A stretch of DNA of 64,000 nucleotides from Blepharisma stoltei (Eukaryota; Ciliophora; Heterotrichea; Heterotrichida; Blepharismidae). Positions within the stretch are counted from its first letter, which is position 1, and each line of letters begins with the position of its first letter. A model generated the notes under the pieces. The model saw only the letters and a program-made list of their open reading frames with translations, searched no databases and had not been told where the DNA came from. Where the stretch lies: assembly GCA_914767885.1 (NCBI GenBank), contig CAJZBQ010000028.1:1-64000 (forward strand). Reading direction: 5' to 3'. Shown piece by piece: positions 33,244-43,235 of the stretch. The translations under genes were made by a program, and so were the position numbers.

Positions 33244-33745
33244 AGACCTTCTATCAGTGTAATTTTGTGACTGCCGAAATCAGTGATTTTAGGACTCCAT
33301 GGCATTTGCTTGGATTTTGCTAGTTAGACATTTCCTTGAGAAGCTTGGTCCAAATTTTTCCTCGTGAAACTATAAGAAAAAACCGTCAAAATTCAATCAA
33401 AATATCTTAAAGAAAAAAATTCACCAAAATGTCTCAAAATTAAGATGAACCCATTTTACGGAACTAGTCTTCATCAGTTAACACATTTTGGGCTACATAA
33501 GATTTAATCTCTGTAAATGATTATTTTGCTATGTAAATTCTATGGCAAGGATAAGACAGGCGCTATATAATTTAATCCTTTGCCAATCAAAAGGCGAACC
33601 CGGTTGAGGTGGAAAAATAGTTTACCACCTGAGCAGTATTTAAGGATTAAATAAAACCTTTCGATATTTTGCAAAGTGTCGAAGAGTTTATGACTAAAGA
33701 ATAGCTCCAAGTATCATGCAAACAAATATATATAACAAAAAATAA
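33244..33745. other. Intergenic region upstream of a small gene
   Basis: AT-rich, about 500 bp, with GCGAACCCGGTTGAGG near 33594 the only GC-richer patch. No supported gene. Confidence 0.4.
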
Positions 33746-34135
33746 ATGAAAATAAATATCCACATAAGTGGGCAAACCTTAGTAGTTGATTGCGCAAATG
33801 GAAGGCAAAAGATTCATTGGCTAGGATCAGTAGCTATTCATAGAATTGACAAAAATTACGGCCTTGATTTAGGAATGTTCAGAGTTATTCAGTCTGAAGA
33901 TGGGCAATATTTGAATCTGGAAAGTCACATTTCTGATCTCTTGAAGGACAACTCTCAGGTTTGGGTTGTACTTCAAGGAGAAGATGATCCTATTAAGCAC
34001 GAAGAATCAAAGCGAGACCCAAGGAGAGGCACGAGTCCGAACTCCAAAAACAATTTCTTACGGACCAGCCCTCCATCAAAAAATAGCCTTGCAAGGAATA
34101 GTCCTCCTTCTATTCTGAGGAAAACTGCAAAATAA
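33746..34135 (+). CDS. Hypothetical protein with compact N-terminal domain and Ser/Pro/Arg tail, 129 aa
   Basis: Residues 1-78 have alternating strands suggestive of a small beta-rich or ubiquitin-like fold (MKINIHISGQTLVVDCANG, VAIHRIDKNYGLDLGMFRVIQ, NSQVWVVLQGED). The rest is a basic, Ser/Pro-rich disordered tail with repeated SPP/TSPPSKN motifs. I do not recognise a family. A palindromic MITE starts directly after the stop codon. Confidence 0.6.
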   Translation: MKINIHISGQTLVVDCANGRQKIHWLGSVAIHRIDKNYGLDLGMFRVIQSEDGQYLNLESHISDLLKDNSQVWVVLQGEDDPIKHEESKRDPRRGTSPNSKNNFLRTSPPSKNSLARNSPPSILRKTAK

Positions 34136-34138
34136 TAT

Positions 34139-34311
34139 AAGGGTTTTCCCTATATGGCCCGATAAGAGCCGTGGGTTCTCTGTGAAAATCCCTCTGCTGG
34201 TTGAACCAATAAGTGAATTGGTCAAACCAACGCACTGAGTTGGTTTGATCAACAGAGGCATTCCACGGAGAACCCACGGTTCTTATCGGGCTATATAGGG
34301 AAAACCCCTAC
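34139..34311. mobile_element. Palindromic MITE, 173 bp, TA-flanked
   Basis: Left arm AGGGTTTTCCCTATATGGCCCGATAAGAGCCGTGGGTTCTC pairs with the right arm ending GGGAAAACCCC. Arms are about 80 bp and nearly perfect, with a central LOOP around AATTGGTCAAACC. TA flanks both ends (TA|AGGG...CCCC|TA). No coding potential. Sits 3 bp after a stop codon, so it may supply the 3' UTR of that gene. Confidence 0.82.
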
Positions 34312-34434
34312 AACATAATAATTCAGCTTTTCATCTCCTTATTTTCAGTATTTTCATAGGTCTTCCCAACTACAGTATATTGGATATAACTTTTCTTACT
34401 CCGTCCCTTCCATGAGCAAAATATTGAAAAATTA

Positions 34435-34653
34435 TATAGCCCAATATCTGCTTTGGATCGGCTTGATAACGTCAGGGAGGCGTCAGATGGGAAGATAATG
34501 ATCCAATGTTAGTTGGGCCCAAATGGCAAATCCTCTTTTTATTGTTTTTATCATCTGGAGAGTTGACTTCGCCAGCAAAAGTTGGTTGTCAGTTCCCCAT
34601 CTGATGCATTCCAACGTTATTTAAGTCCGATCTAGCGCAGGGATAGGGCTATA
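34435..34653. mobile_element. Imperfect TATAG-ended MITE, 219 bp
   Basis: Left end TATAGCCCAATATCTGCTTTGG, right end complement TATAGCCCTATCCCTGCGCTAG. The ends pair for about 60 bp with mismatches, including GATAACGT/AATAACGT and GTCAGATGGG/ATCAGATGGG. The TATAG terminus resembles the hairpin family. No ORF. Confidence 0.68.
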
Positions 34654-35034
34654 CTTTATTTCGCAAAAAAGGTTTTCATATAAAAAATTTATTATATAAT
34701 ATTTTGATGTATAAGCAATAACTATTGTATAGAAATCTCTAGCTAATTTTAAAAGCTTCCATCTTAGAAATGAATTTTATTAATTACTTAAATAGGCAAT
34801 TTGGGATTTTTTAAATTCGAAACAATTTTTAATATATATAAATTAAAAAAAATCCCCTAGAAGTCCGCCATAGTAGGGAGGTATTTATTAGATTCTTTTA
34901 GTCAACTAATACAATTTTTCTAAATAATTTGATACAATATTTTACTAATAGCCCCGAATCATAATTAGATTTCACCTATTATACCTTCTTCATCACTTTG
35001 AATTCTATTTTTCCATCTTGACAATAATCTAATA
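34654..35034. other. AT-rich spacer upstream of ARL3
   Basis: About 380 bp, A/T runs only; presumably holds the ARL3 promoter. Confidence 0.45.
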
Positions 35035-35571
35035 ATGGGTTTGCTTTCTCTCCTTCGTAGCTTGAAACAAAACGATCGCGAAGCACGAATTCTGGTGCTA
35101 GGTCTGGACAACGCCGGCAAGACCACTATCCTGCGAGCCCTCTCTGAAGAAGACATCAATCATATTATCCCTACTCAAGGTTTCAATATAAAATCATTGA
35201 TTCACGAAGGCTTCAAGCTCAACGTCTGGGATATCGGCGGCCAAGAAACTATCAGGCCATACTGGCGAAATTACTTCGATCACACAGACGGACTTGTCTT
35301 TGTTATTGATAGCGCTGATAGAAACCGCCTGCAGGAAGCCGGGCAAGAGCTGCAATCTTTATTAGAAGATGACAAACTTGCAGGAACTCCTGCTCTGGTC
35401 TTCGCTAACAAGCAAGATTTGCTTCAGGCACTTCCTGCAGACGAAATTTCTGATGCCCTGAATTTGCACTTAATAAGAGACAGACAATGGTGTATTATGG
35501 CCAGCTCTGCAAGGACTGGAGAAGGGCTTCAAGAAGGCATGGAGTGGCTTGTGAAGACTATTCAGAAGTAA
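35035..35571 (+). CDS. ARL3: ARL3 small GTPase
   Basis: 178 residues, the usual ARL3 length. All GTPase motifs are intact: P-loop GLDNAGKT, switch [11 protein letters not shown], switch II WDIGGQE, NKQD (FANKQDLL) and SSA near SARTGEGLQ. The stretch [29 protein letters not shown] is diagnostic of ARL3, which releases lipidated cargo from PDE6D/UNC119 carriers in cilia. Codon use is richer in GC than surrounding genes, suggesting high expression. A degenerate second copy lies at 38713-39775. Confidence 0.95.
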   Translation: MGLLSLLRSLKQNDREARILVLGLDNAGKTTILRALSEEDINHIIPTQGFNIKSLIHEGFKLNVWDIGGQETIRPYWRNYFDHTDGLVFVIDSADRNRLQEAGQELQSLLEDDKLAGTPALVFANKQDLLQALPADEISDALNLHLIRDRQWCIMASSARTGEGLQEGMEWLVKTIQK

Positions 35572-35600
35572 TAAGCTTATTTCTAGATTTAAAACATTAA

Positions 35601-37200
35601 TTAGCTTGTGGACATCCGCATGGGAGAGGAGGTGTAGGACCCTCGGGGCGGGGCTTTATCAGTGATAAAGGAGGTGTCATCCATTGCAGAGAAGCTGAGA
35701 CGGTCTTTACCGGTGCCTGGCTTTCGGCTGGGAAGGGTAGGCTTGGAGTTACTTTGAGTGGAGGGCTCGCCGTTAAATTGGATGACTTTTTTTAAAAAGG
35801 CGAGGCGTTTCATAAGGAGGGAAACGTTGGCGTCACTGTCGTTGCGAGATGGAGGCCGGAGAGCGGGGGCTAGTACGTTCATTTGGGCCTGCTCAAAGGA
35901 GAAAATCAGCTTTTTGATGATATCGTTTACAAAGTGCAGATTTTCAAGACGAGCCATTTCCTCTTCTTTGACACGCGCTTCGATTGCGAAAATTCGGGCT
36001 TCAGAAACATGGGCTGGCTCCATCACATTGGCGACCCAGCGGTCAAAATCAGTTCGCATTTTTTTGATTTCGAGATGAATTCGTCTGAAGTTTTCATGAT
36101 TTTCAGTTTTTTCATCAGTGAAAGACTCAATGAACTTCTCTAAGTCGCTTTCTTGGATTTTTTTATAGTCAAATATTTGTTGCTCAATTTCAGCTGTGGC
36201 CTCTTTTAATTCTATGCTGTGCTTTTCGACTATTTCATTAATTTTTATTGAAAACTCACCAGTAACTTCCACTCTATCTTGGTCAATCTTTGTAGTGATT
36301 TCTTTAAGCTTTTCATCAATAATTTCCGCTATTTTAGTGTTTTCTTTCCTTACTCCCCCCCTCCGTGAGTGAACAAAAAAAATTTTGTTCACTCACGGAG
36401 GGGGTTAATTTTTTTTTTTTTAAAACAATTTATATTTAAATTTTATAAAAAATATTTTTTTTTCGAAATTTAAAAAATTCCTAATTCGCGAAAATTGGAA
36501 AGCAAATATTAATTTAATTTATAAAATTTATGTTTTAAAAAGCAATTCGTTTAAAATTAAACAGAATTAGCTCTAGATTTCATTATGCTAATTATCACTT
36601 ATATATCAAATTTGTTTTCCATAAAAATTTTTTCTATTAAAAAAATTTTTGTTCACTCACGGAGGGTGGGTTTTTGGTCAAAAAATGGCGATTTTTCTAA
36701 TGGTTTTGTTCACTCACGGAGGGGGGAGTTAGGGTTTTTCCTAGCGCTTCTATTTTTTTCTTTGTGTGGCTTTTTAGGTCTTTTACACTTTCTGTTAGTT
36801 TTTCTTCGATTTTTTTATTAAACTGTTTTATTACGTCATAGTCTTCTAGCAACTCCTGGTTTTTTATTTTTAACTCGTCTTGGCCTTTTTGGTACTCACT
36901 GAACTTTTCTTCAACTTTTACGCTTCATCTGTTGATATACAGCAACTTTTCTTCAACTTCTCTGCAGATTTTGTCAAGAGAGTCTTTATAAAAATCAATC
37001 TTTTCGTAAGCTCTTTGGATTTCTAGCCCAAAATCATGAACTGTTGTATCTATTTTTTCATAGATTTCTTCTTGGTTATCATTTAGCTCTTTCACAATTT
37101 TTTCTTGTCTTCCGACCCTAATTTTCAATATAGACCGGTTCAGGTATTTATAGATAAGCTTCTTGATAAGATCTAAAGAATACATTCTTGGCTTCTTCAT
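35601..37200 (-). CDS. Coiled-coil hypothetical protein split by an IES-like element
   Basis: From Met at 37200 (MKKPRMYSLDLIKKLIYKYL) the frame reads coiled coil to KKKIEALGKTL, then meets the element. Beyond it the frame resumes RKENTKIAEIIDEKLKEITTK and continues as coiled coil (EARVKEEEMARLENLHFVND), ending in a Ser/Pro/Arg tail with TSSPMRMSTS. Keeping one TTA gives GKTLRKENTK in frame and exactly 407 codons. One TGA is Trp (INRW). Open frame continues upstream of 37200 without ATG, so the start is uncertain. Probably a cytoskeletal or basal-body type protein, but no family recognised. Confidence 0.7.
36353..36731. mobile_element. TNA-flanked MITE/IES-like element E2, 379 bp
   Basis: Starts CTCCCCCCCTCCGTGAGTG and ends CTCACGGAGGGGGGAG. 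Flanked by TTA at 36350-36352 and 36729-36731. It is E1 in reverse orientation: the hairpin end (36353-36410) is on the left and the spaced double repeat (36650-36728) on the right. The AT-rich middle shares long blocks with E1 and E3, for example the region around TCTAGATTTCATTATGCTAATTATC. No ORF. Confidence 0.88.
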
Positions 37201-37590
37201 ATCAGTTTCCACTTTTTCTAACTTTTTCTCTTCGCCGAATGTTAGCTTGCTTACTTCCTCTTTATATTGGAATAAAATATTGCTAGATCCCTAAATAAAA
37301 GCCATTTCAAATTGGAGCAAAATTAATAGAAATATTTTATAGGTCAAAAAATAATTTCTATTTAAATAGCTTTGACCCCCTTTAATGGAGGAAATGCAAG
37401 TAGAATACTATTTAAGAAGTCAGTACCAATTAATTTTATGAATGAATTCCTCATAAACTTAAATTAAACCCAAAATATATTCGATTTATTTTTCTAAAAT
37501 TTTTTATATGATGTTTTTATTTGGCAAAATTTTTAATGAGAATTATTTTTTCAAAAAATAATTAAGCCCCTATAAATAGGAAAGGAATTT
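37201..37590. other. AT-rich spacer
   Basis: Open reading continues about 70 bp upstream of 37200 without a Met; beyond that only AT-rich sequence. Confidence 0.4.
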
Positions 37591-38049
37591 TTAGTCACAA
37601 TTTAATCGGAGATGCAGCAAGCTTTTTGGAGCTTCATTCTTTGATTTATTTTCATCATTTTCAGTAAAGATTTCATCTTCGTCTTCAGAATGCTCTGATA
37701 TGACGATATCAGGGTTTTGCTCGAAGTCTTTGCTAGTTATTTCAGTCTGCATAACTGCTTCTTGGATCTTTGGCTTTTCTTTGAGTTTTTCAACATCTTG
37801 CTTGACAATTTTTAATTTTTTTTCAACAGTCCCAACCATGTCTTTGATTTGGTCGCTTGTTTGTTCTGTATTAGCCCTTAACAGTTTTTCTAAGTTTTGT
37901 ATTTTAAAGCAAATGCTTGCAATTGATTCTTCAGATTCTTTGACTTTTACTCAGTCTTGGATTGAACCGACTTGTCTAGCCAGATGTGCGAAACTAGATG
38001 GAATGATAGCTGGAATATTTTCCCAGTCCTGAGGGCTGTACTCTGCCAT
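37591..38049 (-). CDS. Acidic coiled-coil hypothetical protein, 152 aa
   Basis: Starts MAEYSPQDWENIPAIIPSSFAHLARQVGSIQDW, where the second Trp is TGA. A coiled coil covers about 40-95 (SICFKIQNLEKLLRANTEQ, TVEKKLKIVKQDVEKLKEK). An acidic C-terminal region (SEHSEDEDEIFTENDEN) ends the protein. Family unknown. Element E3 lies about 110 bp upstream of its start. Confidence 0.65.
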
Positions 38050-38163
38050 TTGCAATAATTAAATTATGAAATTTTATTTATGCTTTAATATGATGGCTTA
38101 CTACAAAATAGCCATGAGGTGTCATTACTGGAGAAGAGCTTATCAACCACTATAGTTCTCTAA

Positions 38164-38517
38164 CTCCCCCCCCCCCCGTGAGCGAACAAAAAAATTTTGT
38201 TCGCTCACGGAGGGGGGTTAATTTTTTTTTTTTAAAAAAAATTTATATATAAATTTTATAAAAAATATTTTTTTCGAAATTTAAAAAAAATCCTAATTTG
38301 CAAAATTTATGTTTTAAAACGCAATTTGTTTAAAATTAAACAGAATTAGCTCTAGATTTCATTATACTAATTATCACTTATATATCAAAATTTTTTTCCA
38401 TTAAAATTTTTTCTATTAAAAAAATTTTTGTTCACTCACGGAGGGTGGGTTTTTGGTCAAAAAATGGCGATTTTTCTAATGGTTTTGTTCGCTCACGGAG
38501 GGGGGGGGGGGGAGTAA
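38164..38517. mobile_element. TNA-flanked MITE/IES-like element E3, 354 bp
   Basis: Starts CTCCCCCCCCCCCCCGTGAGCG and ends GCTCACGGAGGGG...GGAG, flanked by TAA at 38161-38163 and 38515-38517. Same layout and orientation as E2, with GTGAGCG instead of GTGAGTG in both outer repeats, a paired change. Lies between the acidic coiled-coil gene and the ARL3 copy, so no frame test is possible. The long C and G runs may be assembly-sensitive. Confidence 0.86.
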
Positions 38518-38712
38518 GAATAACGATTTGACAAAAATTACCCAAGAAAGCCTATGTTTCAAGATCTTGGAACAAGCAATGGTCACCGAAATATCAGTTA
38601 TTTATTAACGAAATTATTTCAATCACACATTTTTATTGATAGCGCTGCATGCAAAGGGAATAGTAGTGTATTATCCACTTCCATTTTATTTAGCTGTTTT
38701 CATTTTGATATT

Positions 38713-39775
38713 ATGAGTTTGCTATCCTCTCTTCGAGGCTTTAAAAAAAGTGATTGTGAGTCAAAGATCCTGATTCTGGGATTTGATAATGCTGGCAAAA
38801 CCACAATCCTGCAATTTCTCTCTGGAGAAGAAATTAGGAATAATTTTACTCCTGGTTTCAACTTACAATCATTGACCAATGAAAACTTCAGGTTCTTAGC
38901 CTGGGGCATCGATGGACGAGAAAATATGAGGCCAATCTGGCGAAATTACTTCGATCATGCAGATGGCCTTATCTTTGTTATTGATAGCGTCGATAGAAAC
39001 CGCATGCAAGAAATTGGGCAAGAGCTGCAATATTTATTTGAAGATGACAAACTTGCAGGGATTCCTGTTTTGATCTTCGCTAACAAGCAGGATTTTCTTC
39101 GCGCGCTTTCTGCAATCGAAATTTCTAATGCCTTGATGTTGCATTCAATAAGAGATAGAGGTTGCGAAGTTAATTAAAGTCAGACGCTATCCAAATTGGC
39201 GACTGCGTTACCAAAGACCTCCCATACAGAAGGCTCAACCACTTTTCAATTCTAGCTAAGAGCGTCTATCCCCGAAGCGGGTGCCACTTCCTATGCCTTC
39301 TATCTCCTCCTTACCTTGCGGCTTCATTCTTGAGTGCTTATGGAGTTCTGCGGCAATTGGAGTAGCTTGAATCCAAGGATCAGCTTCTTCTTGGAGTCTT
39401 TCGAGTGTCGAAGTGCCTTCCTTCGACAGCTACAGGAAACATACTAATCCCCTGTGGCCTAGGCCGAAACCCCCAGATTCTCGGTAGAGGAATGCCCATG
39501 GGTCTTGGGATCCAAAGGATGTTGTTGGAATCTCTATTTCCAACTGCAGGAAAGCCAAAACCTACCCAGATACACATTTCCTGAAGTTGTACTTGATTCT
39601 GGACTCCAGTTCATCATGTATAAGGTCTGGAATGTTGAAGAGGGTAGGCTGACATAAAGCGCCATTTTAATGTATAACAAGAGATAGAGATTGGTGTATC
39701 ATACCCAGTTGCTCAAGGACTGGTGAAGGGCTTCAAGAAGGCATGAAGTGACTTGTGCAGACAATTCAAAAGTAA
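38713..39775 (+). pseudogene. Degenerate ARL3 paralogue, interrupted by a SINE-like element
   Basis: Start MSLLSSLRGFKKSDCESKILILGFDNAGKTT. P-loop and NKQD are kept, but switch II reads WGIDGRENMRP instead of [11 protein letters not shown]: the metal-linked Asp, a Gly and the catalytic Gln are all changed. After IRDR the frame enters the insertion at 39161 and stops. Removing it at the AAGAGATAGAG duplication restores [32 protein letters not shown] and 177 residues, with one TGA as Trp. Either a decaying copy of the gene at 35035 or a divergent GTPase that binds but does not hydrolyse GTP. Confidence 0.82.
39161..39689 (-). mobile_element. SINE-like retroposon in the ARL3 copy, 529 bp, 11-bp TSD
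   Basis: AAGAGATAGAG is duplicated at 39150-39160 and 39679-39689. Read on the minus strand the element begins ACATTAAAATGGCGCTTTATG and carries ACCGAGAATCTGGGGGTTTCGGCC near 39460-39490, the same core as in the other three copies. The 3' end (left side here) is short and AT-rich (TTTAATTAACTTCGCAAC) rather than a long pentamer tail. Excision restores the host reading frame. Confidence 0.83.
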
Positions 39776-40608
39776 TTAAACTTGCCTCGAGATTCAAAAA
39801 TTTCTAGATATCTTCAACAATTTATTTTTTGTTAACTTTATACCAATTGAATTAACTAGAAAAATTAATTTAAAAGCAATAGTTCTGTGAGGTCTCACTC
39901 TTGTATGCTTTAATCATTTTAAATGAAGGATTAGAGTTTATTTTTTGTTATTGCGAGCTCCAATAAGAATTAGGATAATTAATAGCCTAAATAAGTTAGT
40001 AGGTATTGGAAAAGTTCTCCTATAAAAGAAGCTCGCGTACTTGCGATGAAATTGTCTTTTAAGCAGGAGAATGGATACAAAGTAGAATTTTCTTTACTCT
40101 TGGGTTTCAGTGTTGAGTGGAAGCTTATTGGTATTTGTAGATTTCATCAAGGGATGAGAGCTTCTTGGCTTAAGAATTAGCTTGCTAAGATCTGATAGCT
40201 ACAGAAATATTTATCTACAATAATTATATAAAATTCTGCTTCCCATTTCTGCCGATAAATTTTGTTTCTCAGTGGAGTAAAAGATATAAGTCCTATCCAA
40301 ATTGCGGACATTTCAATTTCAATGTTAGAAAAGCAGCCAAACCTGCTAGATGCAAACTAACCAAATTAGTATTCGACTCTTAGCTTGAAGCCCCTATCAT
40401 TTTCTGTAATCTTAAGGTTTAGATTTTTTGATTTAGATTGCAGATTGGCCTTCGTCATTTTAATTTAAAATCTGTTTCAATCATTTCTTTTGTATCTTTT
40501 GCCTTGCTTGCAATAAATGATCTTTTGCTTTTCAATTCTGAGTGATTTATTTCATGCAATTATTGAATTTATAATAGTTTATTTATATTTTTTAATATGA
40601 ATTTTATA
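39776..40608. other. Intergenic region, about 0.8 kb
   Basis: AT-rich; no ORF with coding character found. Bounded on the right by a MITE. Confidence 0.4.
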
Positions 40609-40837
40609 TTATAGCAGTTGCCCGATGATGGCGCTCAATGCGCCATCATCGGGCAACACCAAACAAGGGTCCACACGTGAAATGGGTTCCACGTGTGGAA
40701 CCTTTTTGGCTCGTGGAAATGAGGATTCTGCACGTGTTAAAAAGGGCTCCACACGTGGAATCCATTTCCACTGTGGACCCTTGTCTGGTGTTGCCCGATG
40801 ATGGCGCATTGAGCGCCATCATCGGGCAACTGCTATA
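40609..40837. mobile_element. Double-hairpin MITE, 229 bp
   Basis: Each end is itself a hairpin: TATAGCAGTTGCCCGATGATGG...GGGCAAC at the left and the complement at the right. The whole is a larger palindrome through AAGGGTCCACACGTG-type arms. TA flanks. The terminal repeat matches the family at 7718 and 22446 (GTTGCCCGATGATGGCGC versus ATTGCCCGAGGATGGCGC). Intergenic, 25 bp downstream of the cyclase-fold gene's stop. Confidence 0.85.
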
Positions 40838-40862
40838 ATTTATTCTAAGTTATCTATCTGCC

Positions 40863-43205
40863 TTAATAATTTATAAACGTATATATAACCCTACTGCCAG
40901 TCCAGCCTTCAGGGATCTTCATACCACAGCGCTCCATGAATTCTTGCATCGAAATGCACGGACCATCAGCCACTTTAATTTTCAATGCCTCATCTAATAT
41001 CTGTTTTGCATCAGTCCAATTTCCACTCTCAAACGCTTCAAGACCCTTCTTAAAGATATCTTGGAACTGAGAAGGAATGCTCCTTTGCATCATAACAATG
41101 TCATTATCAAACAAAAACAGATGCTCAGGCGTAAACTCCAACCCCTCAATATCAATTTCATTCAGGATTATTGGGTCTCCTATTCTTCGCTTTTCCAGCT
41201 CAAACTGCCCCTCTGCAACTCTTCGGTGGTCTGGCAATGGGACTTCATCTGTCAAATCAAAAGTGTACAGTCCCATAGTCTCACTTAGCTCCTGAATAGT
41301 GATATTTCCGATCCTCCTGCATGCACCTTGGCCTTTTTCGTCTAAATTTCCATAGAATTCTTCTGTGAGCAGCATGGGAACTCTGAATTCGTCAACTGCT
41401 GTAAGCAATTTTTTGCATAAATCAATAGAAGGACTTATGTAGCCTGGGGCAACCTTAATTGCTGACCCAAGAGGTCCTTGAATGATTCAACCTATATGTG
41501 CAGTCATCGCAATGTCGACCAAATAATTATCCCCAAATTTGGTCACTATTTTGGGATTGGACTTATAAGCCATGATATCAGTGGCTCTATGCAGCTCAGC
41601 TGACACTTTAATTAATGATACAAGAGCGTCAGAGGCTTTATTATCAGGCCAAGTAATTAGAAACACCCCAAGGTCATTGTTGCAAGCAGTCCCGCTCCAT
41701 CTTGTTGTGCAGGTATGGACGATTCTTGCAATTTTATTTATAAACACCAGCACTTCTTCTTGTAAACAGTCAATAATGGAGGCAAAATCTTGGACTGTAC
41801 ACAATGAAATTACAGCTCTTTCTTTATTACCAAGCTTGACTAAGTCCAGCTCAGGCTCAGCAAAGAGTGTCCCCATAACTGCTGAGCCTTTCTGTCCAAA
41901 TGTCATTTGTAGCAGAGTCCCGATTTTGTTAATGGTTTCTTCTAAAATCGACTCTTTTATGTCTGCTTCTGTGACTTCTTCAGAGATTTTTAATGGATCT
42001 TCAGCAAGACTTTTTATCACGTTGTGCATCTTTGTGACTGGCTTGATAACAATTTTCTGAGTGTCTTGTGCAAATGTAACACTTGCCACTGCTAATATCG
42101 CTCCAACGAAAAACGTGATAATGATGTTGTTTTGAGACTGCGACCGAGAATGCTCACCAGTATCAAATCGTGCGTAAGCTTGAATTTCTTCACAGCCATG
42201 TATAGACCTATTATAGCATTGAATTGGTGTATATATAACTAATTCGAGTTCTTCCACCCTGTGAGAGCAGTCAGAAGGAACTGTTTTGCCTGCACAAGAA
42301 GAGACTTCTGTTCATGTTAATCCGTGGCTTACATTCCCAATAAACCCTTCATTTAGCATATCGGGAATATAAAGTCAAAGTAAAGGATAGCTTGCGTTTG
42401 CATACCAGTCAATCATGTAATACCATCCTTCATCAGAAACATAATTTGTGGTCGTCACAGAGCAGCCAAAAGCTTTTGGATCAGTGCAGCCACTTCTTCC
42501 TGTCCAGAACAGTGTTTGAAGTCCAAAATACGGTGCATTGTCTACAGTTCCTGATTGCAGCAACGGTAGTAGTAAAAGCATTAGCAAGACCCCAATAATA
42601 ACTCTTCTAGTTGTCACGTCAGACAACTTTTTTCCTAAATACTCAGGGTCCATTTTGTCTATTTTCGATTCGTCCTCCACATCTTCAAACTTCGTATCAG
42701 TCCCCTTTGTAAAATACTTATAAAGCTTCACAATTCTCACAAGTCTCACATACCTTATCATCTGAATCGCTCGGTCCGTATAGTCTAATTTCTTTGTATT
42801 TCTCACAGGATCGGAGTCAAAATGTGCATCAGCATCATAAAGCGTTACTCCGAACAAATTGAAAAATGGGTCTCTGATGCCAGGTATATCCGGAAGTAAA
42901 GAAATTGTTGCAACGACGTCCAGCCAGAAGAAAAAGGCAAATTTGTAGTGGGGGATGAATATGCTGTTCATAAAAATTTCTATGAGAAATAACGCCAGGC
43001 AGATTTCATATGTGATAAAAAATATATAATCATTGTCCTTCTTTTTTGAGCTCAGAGTTCGAATGTCGTCTCCGAACAGCACCCACATTGTGACACAAGC
43101 CATGCAGACTGTGACAACTTTTCCGTCTATAATGTCTTCAACTTTTTTCCTTATCCCTTCTTGGAATTCTCTATAGCTTCCATCATAAGGCGCTACCTTG
43201 TTCAT
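40863..43205 (-). CDS. Voltage-sensor-like membrane domain fused to a class III cyclase-like domain (probably inactive)
   Basis: 780 residues in one frame with three TGA-Trp. The N-terminal half is a four-helix ion-channel-type module: KVVTVCMACVTMWVLFG, an EIFMNS helix, LDVVATISLLPDIPG, and an S4-like helix with regularly spaced Arg (IRYVRLVRIVKLYKYF). Another helix (RRVIIGVLLMLLLLPLL), a luminal loop and a further helix follow. The C-terminus is a class III cyclase fold (RAVISLCTVQDF, EEVLVFINKIARIVH, IGWIIQGPLGSAIKVAPGYISPS). The metal Asp sites look lost: the CDIRNF-type motif is CTVQDF and IGDAF is NDLGVF. Ciliate cyclases with channel domains are known; this one appears catalytically dead. 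Confidence 0.82.
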
Positions 43206-43235
43206 AATTTATAAAATTTATTATTTATTATCAAT

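Noticed and set aside
40609..40837. Two mirror-image 66-codon ORFs (MRHHRATP...)
   Set aside because: They are the two arms of a palindromic MITE read on opposite strands.
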